From NCBI GenBank assembly GCA_044228625.1, contig JBGAUM010000001.1:42331-106330 (forward strand): a DNA stretch of 64,000 nt, in the 5' to 3' direction. A program made the translations under genes and the position numbers. Below are positions 59,826 through 64,000 of the stretch, one piece after another (the stretch's first letter is position 1; each line of letters opens with the position of its first letter). The DNA is from UKL13-2 sp044228625 (GTDB lineage: Bacteria; Pseudomonadota; Gammaproteobacteria; Burkholderiales; Usitatibacteraceae). The notes beneath the pieces were generated by a model. The model did no database searches, was not told where the DNA came from, and saw nothing but the letters and a program-made list of their open reading frames with translations.

Positions 59826-62525
59826 TTAGGCGAGTGTTCTTGCGACCTCAACGGTTTCAAAGACTTCGAGTTGATCGCCCACTTTGATATCGTCGAAGTT
59901 CTTGAGCGAAAGGCCGCATTCGAAACCAGCCTTGACCTCGCGCACGTCGTCCTTGAATCGCTTCAAGGAATCCAACTCACCCGTAAAGATAACGACGTTA
60001 TCGCGCAGCAATCTCACGCTGGCGCCGCGTTTGACCAATCCCTCGAGCACAAAGCACCCGGCAACCGCGCCCACCTTGGAAATCTTGAACACATTGCGGA
60101 TGTCCACGAGCCCGAGCACGCTTTCCTTGATTTCCGGCGAAAGCAAGCCGGCCAACGCAAGTTTCACATCATCCACAGCTTCGTAAATGATGTTGTAGTA
60201 GCGCACTTGAACACCCGAAGTTTCAAGCAGTTTGCGTGCAGCCGCATCCGCCCGCGTGTTGAATCCGATCACCACGGCCTTGGAAGCCAAGGCAAGGTTT
60301 ACATCCGATTCAGTGATGGCGCCCACCCCCGTGTGGACCACGTTGACCTTGACTTCCTCGGTCGATAGCTTGCCTAGTGCATGTGCCAAGCCTTCGTAAG
60401 ATCCCTGGACATCTGCCTTGATGATCACCGCGAGGCTCTTGACCGCTCCTTCGCCCATTTGCTCGAAAACGTTTTCGAGCTTTGCGGCCTGTTGCTTTGC
60501 AAGCTTCACATCACGGAACTTTCCCTGTCGGAAGAGGGCAATTTCACGGGCCTTGCGTTCATCGTTAAGCACGATGACGTCTTCACCGGCTGAAGGAATA
60601 TCCGTCAAGCCTTGAACTTCCACGGGGATCGAGGGCCCGGCTTCGTTCACTTGCTTTCCCGCTTCATCGGTCAAGGCGCGTACCCGTCCGAATGCCGAAC
60701 CGGCTAGCAACATGTCGCCCTTCTTCAAGGTGCCGGATTGCACAAGGATGGTTGCGACGGGACCCTTACCCTTGTCGAGGCGTGCCTCGATGACGACGCC
60801 CTTGGCAGGAGCATCGTTGACGGCTTTCAGTTCCAAGACTTCCGCCTGAAGCAGGATCGCCTCCAGGAGTTCATCAATGCCTTGGCCGGTTTTTGCAGAG
60901 ACGCCGCGGAACATCACTTCACCGCCGTACTCCTCGGGCAGCACATTTTCTGCAACAAGTTCTTGCTTGACGCGCTCGAAATTGGCTTCCGGCTTGTCAA
61001 TCTTGTTCATGGCGACAATCATGGGCACATTGGCAGACTTTGCATGCGCAATGGCTTCCTTTGTCTGGGGCATGACGCCGTCGTCCGCGGCGACTACCAG
61101 CACGACGATATCGGTAATTTGCGAGCCCCGTGCACGCATGGCAGTAAACGCCTCGTGTCCCGGAGTATCCAGGAAAGTGATCACGCCCTTCGGTGTGGTC
61201 ACATGATAGGCGCCGATATGCTGGGTAATGCCGCCCGCTTCGCCAGAGGCCACCTTGGTCCGCCGAATCGTGTCGAGAAGCGAGGTCTTGCCATGGTCGA
61301 CGTGGCCCATGATGGTCACCACCGGAGGGCGCATGACCTTTTCGCTTTCGGCATGTTCAACGGCTTCCACGAGATAAGCCTCCGGGTCGTCCGCCTTTGC
61401 CGCTTTGGCCGTGTGGCCCATTTCCTGAACCAGAAGAATGGCCGTGTCCTGGTCAAGCACTTGGTTAATCGTGACCATTGAGCCCATCTTCATCATCGTT
61501 TTGATGACCTCAGCAGCCTTGACGGCCATCTTTTGCGCCAATTCGCCAACGGTGATGGTCTCGGGGACCAAGACCTCGCGAACAATCGGTTCGGTGGGTG
61601 CCTGGAAATTTGTCGCAGCATCGTCATCGCCTTGACGGTCTTTTCCGCGACGTCCGCGCCATCCCTCTCGTCCGCCTGAGGCATCGCCTCGCGTCTTGAT
61701 GCCGCGACGCTTGGCCATTTCATCCGTCCACGCGCTGGCCGTCGTAGGCTTGGTGGACTTCTTGACGTTCTTCTTATCCGTTTTGGTCTCGCCATCCGCA
61801 TTCTTGATGACGGGCCGATGCAGTGTGCCTGTGCTGGCGGGCGCAGCTGGTGGAGGATCTTTCTTCAAGACCACCCGTTCACCCACGCGGGGGCGATTCT
61901 CAGACGCAGCGGCGTCTGCCGTGGGCGATTCCGCGGCCGGCTCGGCTGCGGGCTTCACTTCACTCTTGCGGACAACTTTCTTGCCCTTGTCTGTAGCCAC
62001 CGGCGCAGCAACTGGCGCCGGCGAAGCATCAACCGCTGGCGACGGGACTTCGGCCTCCTCGTCAGATTTCTTGCGGCGCTTGGGGACCGCTTTCGCCTTT
62101 TCTTCGGCCTGCTTTGCAAGCAAAGCCGCCTGGCGATTTTCCTCCGCCTGTCGCTTGGCGAGTTCTTCTTCGCTGATCACCGGCTGCGCGGGTTCTACAA
62201 CTTTGGGCGCTTCAACCGGCTCCGCTTTGTCGACTTTGACGAAGGTTCTCTTCTTGCGGACCTCAACCTGGATCGTTCTGGCTTTTCCGGTTGAGTCAGC
62301 TTTTTTGATTTCACTGGTTTGCTTGCGCGTCAGTGTGATTTTTTTCTTTTCTTCCTTGTGTCCATGCGCTTCCTGGAGGTAGGCAAGCAAAAGCGCCTTG
62401 TCGTCCTCGGTCAGTTTCTCCGAGGCGCCGTTCTTGGTCACGCCAGCAGCCGACAACTGCTCCAGCAGAACCTCTGGCGTCAGTTTGAGCTCGGTGGCGA
62501 ATTGGGCAACGGTGGTTTGGGCCAT
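59826..62525 (-). CDS. infB: Translation initiation factor IF-2
   Basis: The 899-residue GTPase places initiator tRNA on the 30S subunit. It opens with MAQTTVAQFATELKLTPEVLLEQL (IF2 N-terminal domain), followed by a long Ala/Lys/Glu/Pro-rich linker. G1 GHVDHGKTSLLD lies near residue 405, G3 is DTPGHEAF, and G4 is MNKIDKPEAN. Domains II-IV end SLKNFDDIKVGDQLEVFETVEVARTLA. Normal for a long IF-2 alpha form. Sixty-five bases after nusA. Confidence 0.98.
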   Translation of the reverse strand: MAQTTVAQFATELKLTPEVLLEQLSAAGVTKNGASEKLTEDDKALLLAYLQEAHGHKEEKKKITLTRKQTSEIKKADSTGKARTIQVEVRKKRTFVKVDKAEPVEAPKVVEPAQPVISEEELAKRQAEENRQAALLAKQAEEKAKAVPKRRKKSDEEAEVPSPAVDASPAPVAAPVATDKGKKVVRKSEVKPAAEPAAESPTADAAASENRPRVGERVVLKKDPPPAAPASTGTLHRPVIKNADGETKTDKKNVKKSTKPTTASAWTDEMAKRRGIKTRGDASGGREGWRGRRGKDRQGDDDAATNFQAPTEPIVREVLVPETITVGELAQKMAVKAAEVIKTMMKMGSMVTINQVLDQDTAILLVQEMGHTAKAAKADDPEAYLVEAVEHAESEKVMRPPVVTIMGHVDHGKTSLLDTIRRTKVASGEAGGITQHIGAYHVTTPKGVITFLDTPGHEAFTAMRARGSQITDIVVLVVAADDGVMPQTKEAIAHAKSANVPMIVAMNKIDKPEANFERVKQELVAENVLPEEYGGEVMFRGVSAKTGQGIDELLEAILLQAEVLELKAVNDAPAKGVVIEARLDKGKGPVATILVQSGTLKKGDMLLAGSAFGRVRALTDEAGKQVNEAGPSIPVEVQGLTDIPSAGEDVIVLNDERKAREIALFRQGKFRDVKLAKQQAAKLENVFEQMGEGAVKSLAVIIKADVQGSYEGLAHALGKLSTEEVKVNVVHTGVGAITESDVNLALASKAVVIGFNTRADAAARKLLETSGVQVRYYNIIYEAVDDVKLALAGLLSPEIKESVLGLVDIRNVFKISKVGAVAGCFVLEGLVKRGASVRLLRDNVVIFTGELDSLKRFKDDVREVKAGFECGLSLKNFDDIKVGDQLEVFETVEVARTLA

Positions 62526-62590
62526 GCGGATCCTGTTTCAGCAGCGTGTATCGCGAAAAATTCGTAGGTAGGAAGGTTGACTATGGGTAA

Positions 62591-64000
62591 TCAGGCTGCC
62601 GTTGGGCTTTCTTTGAACCAAGGCTCGCGCGCCTTCATGATGAGTCCCTTGGCCCTGTCGGCATCCATGCCGGTAAGCTCGGTCAGTTCATCAATGTCGA
62701 GGTCCGCAAGATTGTCCATGGTGCGAATGCCTTTTGTGGCCAACACATGGGCGGTTTCTGCATCCATTCCCTGCATGTTCAACAAATCTTCGGCGGCGGA
62801 CTCAATGGATTCTTCCGATTTGATTTCTTCAGTCACCAACGCGTCTCTGGCGCGGCGCCGCAATTCGTTAACGGTGTCTTCATCGAACGCCTCAATCTCA
62901 AGCATTTCGTTCAACGGAACGTAGGCCACTTCCTCGAGATTGCTGAAGCCTTCGTCGATCAGGATTTGCGCCACCTCTTCGTCAACATCAAGCTTGTCCA
63001 TGAACAGTTGCTTGATGTTGCCGTGTTCAGACTCACGCTTCTCGCTGGCGGCCTGCTCGGTCATGATATTGAGTTGCCACCCGGTCAACTCTGAAGCCAG
63101 GCGGACGTTCTGACCGCCCCGACCGATCGCCTGTGCCAACTGTTCCTCATCGACCACGACGTCCATGGCGTGACGTTCTTCGTCCACAATGATTGAAGAC
63201 ACTTCAGCCGGCGCCAATGCATTGATGACAAATTGGGCGGGATCTGTCGACCACAGGATGATGTCGACGCGTTCGCCGGCAAGTTCACCGGTGACCGCTT
63301 GTACGCGTGATCCGCGCATGCCGACGCAGGTACCAATTGGGTCCACGCGCGGATCGTTGGATTTCACTGCGATTTTGGCCCGTAGACCCGGATCACGGGC
63401 TGCCGCCTTGATCTCGATAATGCCTTCTTCAATTTCCGGCACTTCCAGCTCAAAAAGCGCCACGATGAATTCTGGCGCCACGCGGGACAACATGACCTGC
63501 GGCCCCTTTTGAGTGCGATCGATATTGAGCAGATAGGCTCGCACACGATCTCCCACCCGCAGGTTTTCCTTCGGGATCACATGATCGCGACGAATCTTGC
63601 CTTCGATGCGCCCCGACTCGACGACCACGTCGCCGCGCTCAATGCGTTTGATCGTCCCGGTTACAAGCTTTTCATCCCGCTCCAGGAAGTCAGCAAGGAT
63701 TTGCTCACGCTCGGCTTCGCGGATCTTTTGCAGGATGACTTGCTTCGCAGCTTGAGCTCCGATTCGGCCGAAATCAACGGCTTCAAGGGGCTCTTCGATC
63801 ACGTCACCCAATTGCAGGTTTTCACCATGCTCATGGACATCGGAGATCGCGATTTGGCGTGCAGGCTCTTCGTGTTCCTCGTCCGGAACCACGGTCCATT
63901 GGCGATACCCTTGGTATTCACCCGTTTGACGATCGATCTCAACGCGAACGTCCGATTCTTCCTGAAGGAATTTGTCGGCGAATCGGCGCTTGGTGGCAGA
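62591..64000 (-). CDS. nusA: Transcription termination/antitermination protein NusA (N-terminus outside window)
   Basis: The frame is open to the window edge. The first residues visible, SATKRRFADKFLQEESDVRV then RQWTVVPDEEHE, are the NusA N-terminal domain, so the start codon lies beyond 64000. The S1 domain (LVTGTIKRIERGDVVVESGRIEGKI), KH1 (IGTCVGMRGSRVQAVTGELAGERVDIILW), KH2 (IGRGGQNVRLASELTGWQLNIM) and two C-terminal acidic repeats (DLLNMQGMDAETAHVLATKGI, ELTGMDADRAKGLIMKARE) follow in order. It modulates pausing, termination and antitermination. The GTG at 63892 is internal. The operon leader and rimP are outside. Confidence 0.98.
   Translation of the reverse strand, partial: SATKRRFADKFLQEESDVRVEIDRQTGEYQGYRQWTVVPDEEHEEPARQIAISDVHEHGENLQLGDVIEEPLEAVDFGRIGAQAAKQVILQKIREAEREQILADFLERDEKLVTGTIKRIERGDVVVESGRIEGKIRRDHVIPKENLRVGDRVRAYLLNIDRTQKGPQVMLSRVAPEFIVALFELEVPEIEEGIIEIKAAARDPGLRAKIAVKSNDPRVDPIGTCVGMRGSRVQAVTGELAGERVDIILWSTDPAQFVINALAPAEVSSIIVDEERHAMDVVVDEEQLAQAIGRGGQNVRLASELTGWQLNIMTEQAASEKRESEHGNIKQLFMDKLDVDEEVAQILIDEGFSNLEEVAYVPLNEMLEIEAFDEDTVNELRRRARDALVTEEIKSEESIESAAEDLLNMQGMDAETAHVLATKGIRTMDNLADLDIDELTELTGMDADRAKGLIMKAREPWFKESPTAA

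Noticed and set aside
1..64000. CRISPR arrays, insertion sequences, phage genes, defence systems
   Set aside because: No regularly spaced repeats, transposase motifs, integrases or known defence domains were seen on either strand.

Overview
The window reads as a chromosomal segment of a GC-rich Gram-negative proteobacterium, most likely a betaproteobacterium. This rests on the standard nusA-infB-rbfA-truB-rpsO-pnp block, outer-membrane TonB receptors, a DUF455 protein, SrkA, a signal-peptide-bearing methyltransferase and many GGDEF/EAL proteins. I see no prophage, insertion sequence, CRISPR array or rRNA. Genus cannot be assigned from sequence alone.

Region 1 (1-13.2 kb) is the most coherent and interesting part. 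One strand carries, in transcription order, an exported cyanophycinase, an arginine ABC importer with the Pseudomonas-like order aotJ-aotQ-aotM-aotO-aotP-argR, then astC-aruF-aruG-astD of the arginine succinyltransferase (AST) pathway, with astD running off the window edge. Most junctions overlap by 4 bp or are only a few bases apart. A TonB-dependent receptor is divergently transcribed from the cyanophycinase. The shared intergenic region holds a 21-bp direct repeat that fits the Pseudomonas ArgR consensus TGTCGC-N8-AA-N5 in both half-sites. A weaker version lies in front of astC. I read the block as a dedicated scavenging system: extracellular or periplasmic cyanophycin is cut to beta-Asp-Arg, taken up, split by the AstE/aspartoacylase-like AotO protein, and the arginine burned through AST.

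Region 2 (13.2-38 kb) is accessory and signalling-rich. It has a DUF455 ferritin-like protein, four GGDEF or GGDEF-EAL proteins, a double cyclic-nucleotide-binding protein, a TonB receptor/DUF6644/DUF6152/NAGPA-like gene row, a DUF6694-like lipoprotein, a TPR/OGT-like glycosyltransferase translationally coupled to a GGDEF-EAL protein, a short asparaginase-domain protein, an 801-residue coiled-coil membrane protein, a cyclophilin lipoprotein, and a TauE/SafE permease. The permease has lost its last membrane segment through a perfect 35-bp tandem duplication.

Region 3 (38-49.6 kb) is mixed metabolism: a TPR protein, GDSL esterase, L-serine dehydratase, nitroreductase, ABM monooxygenase-like protein, KAS III, a GT2-SrkA-exported methyltransferase row, asnS, beta-carbonic anhydrase and ThpR.

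Region 4 (49.6-55.2 kb) is a complete five-gene peptide ABC transporter. Region 5 (55.4-64 kb) has a Pro-Arg-His tRNA operon with its own promoter and terminator, then pnp, rpsO, truB, rbfA, infB and nusA (partial).
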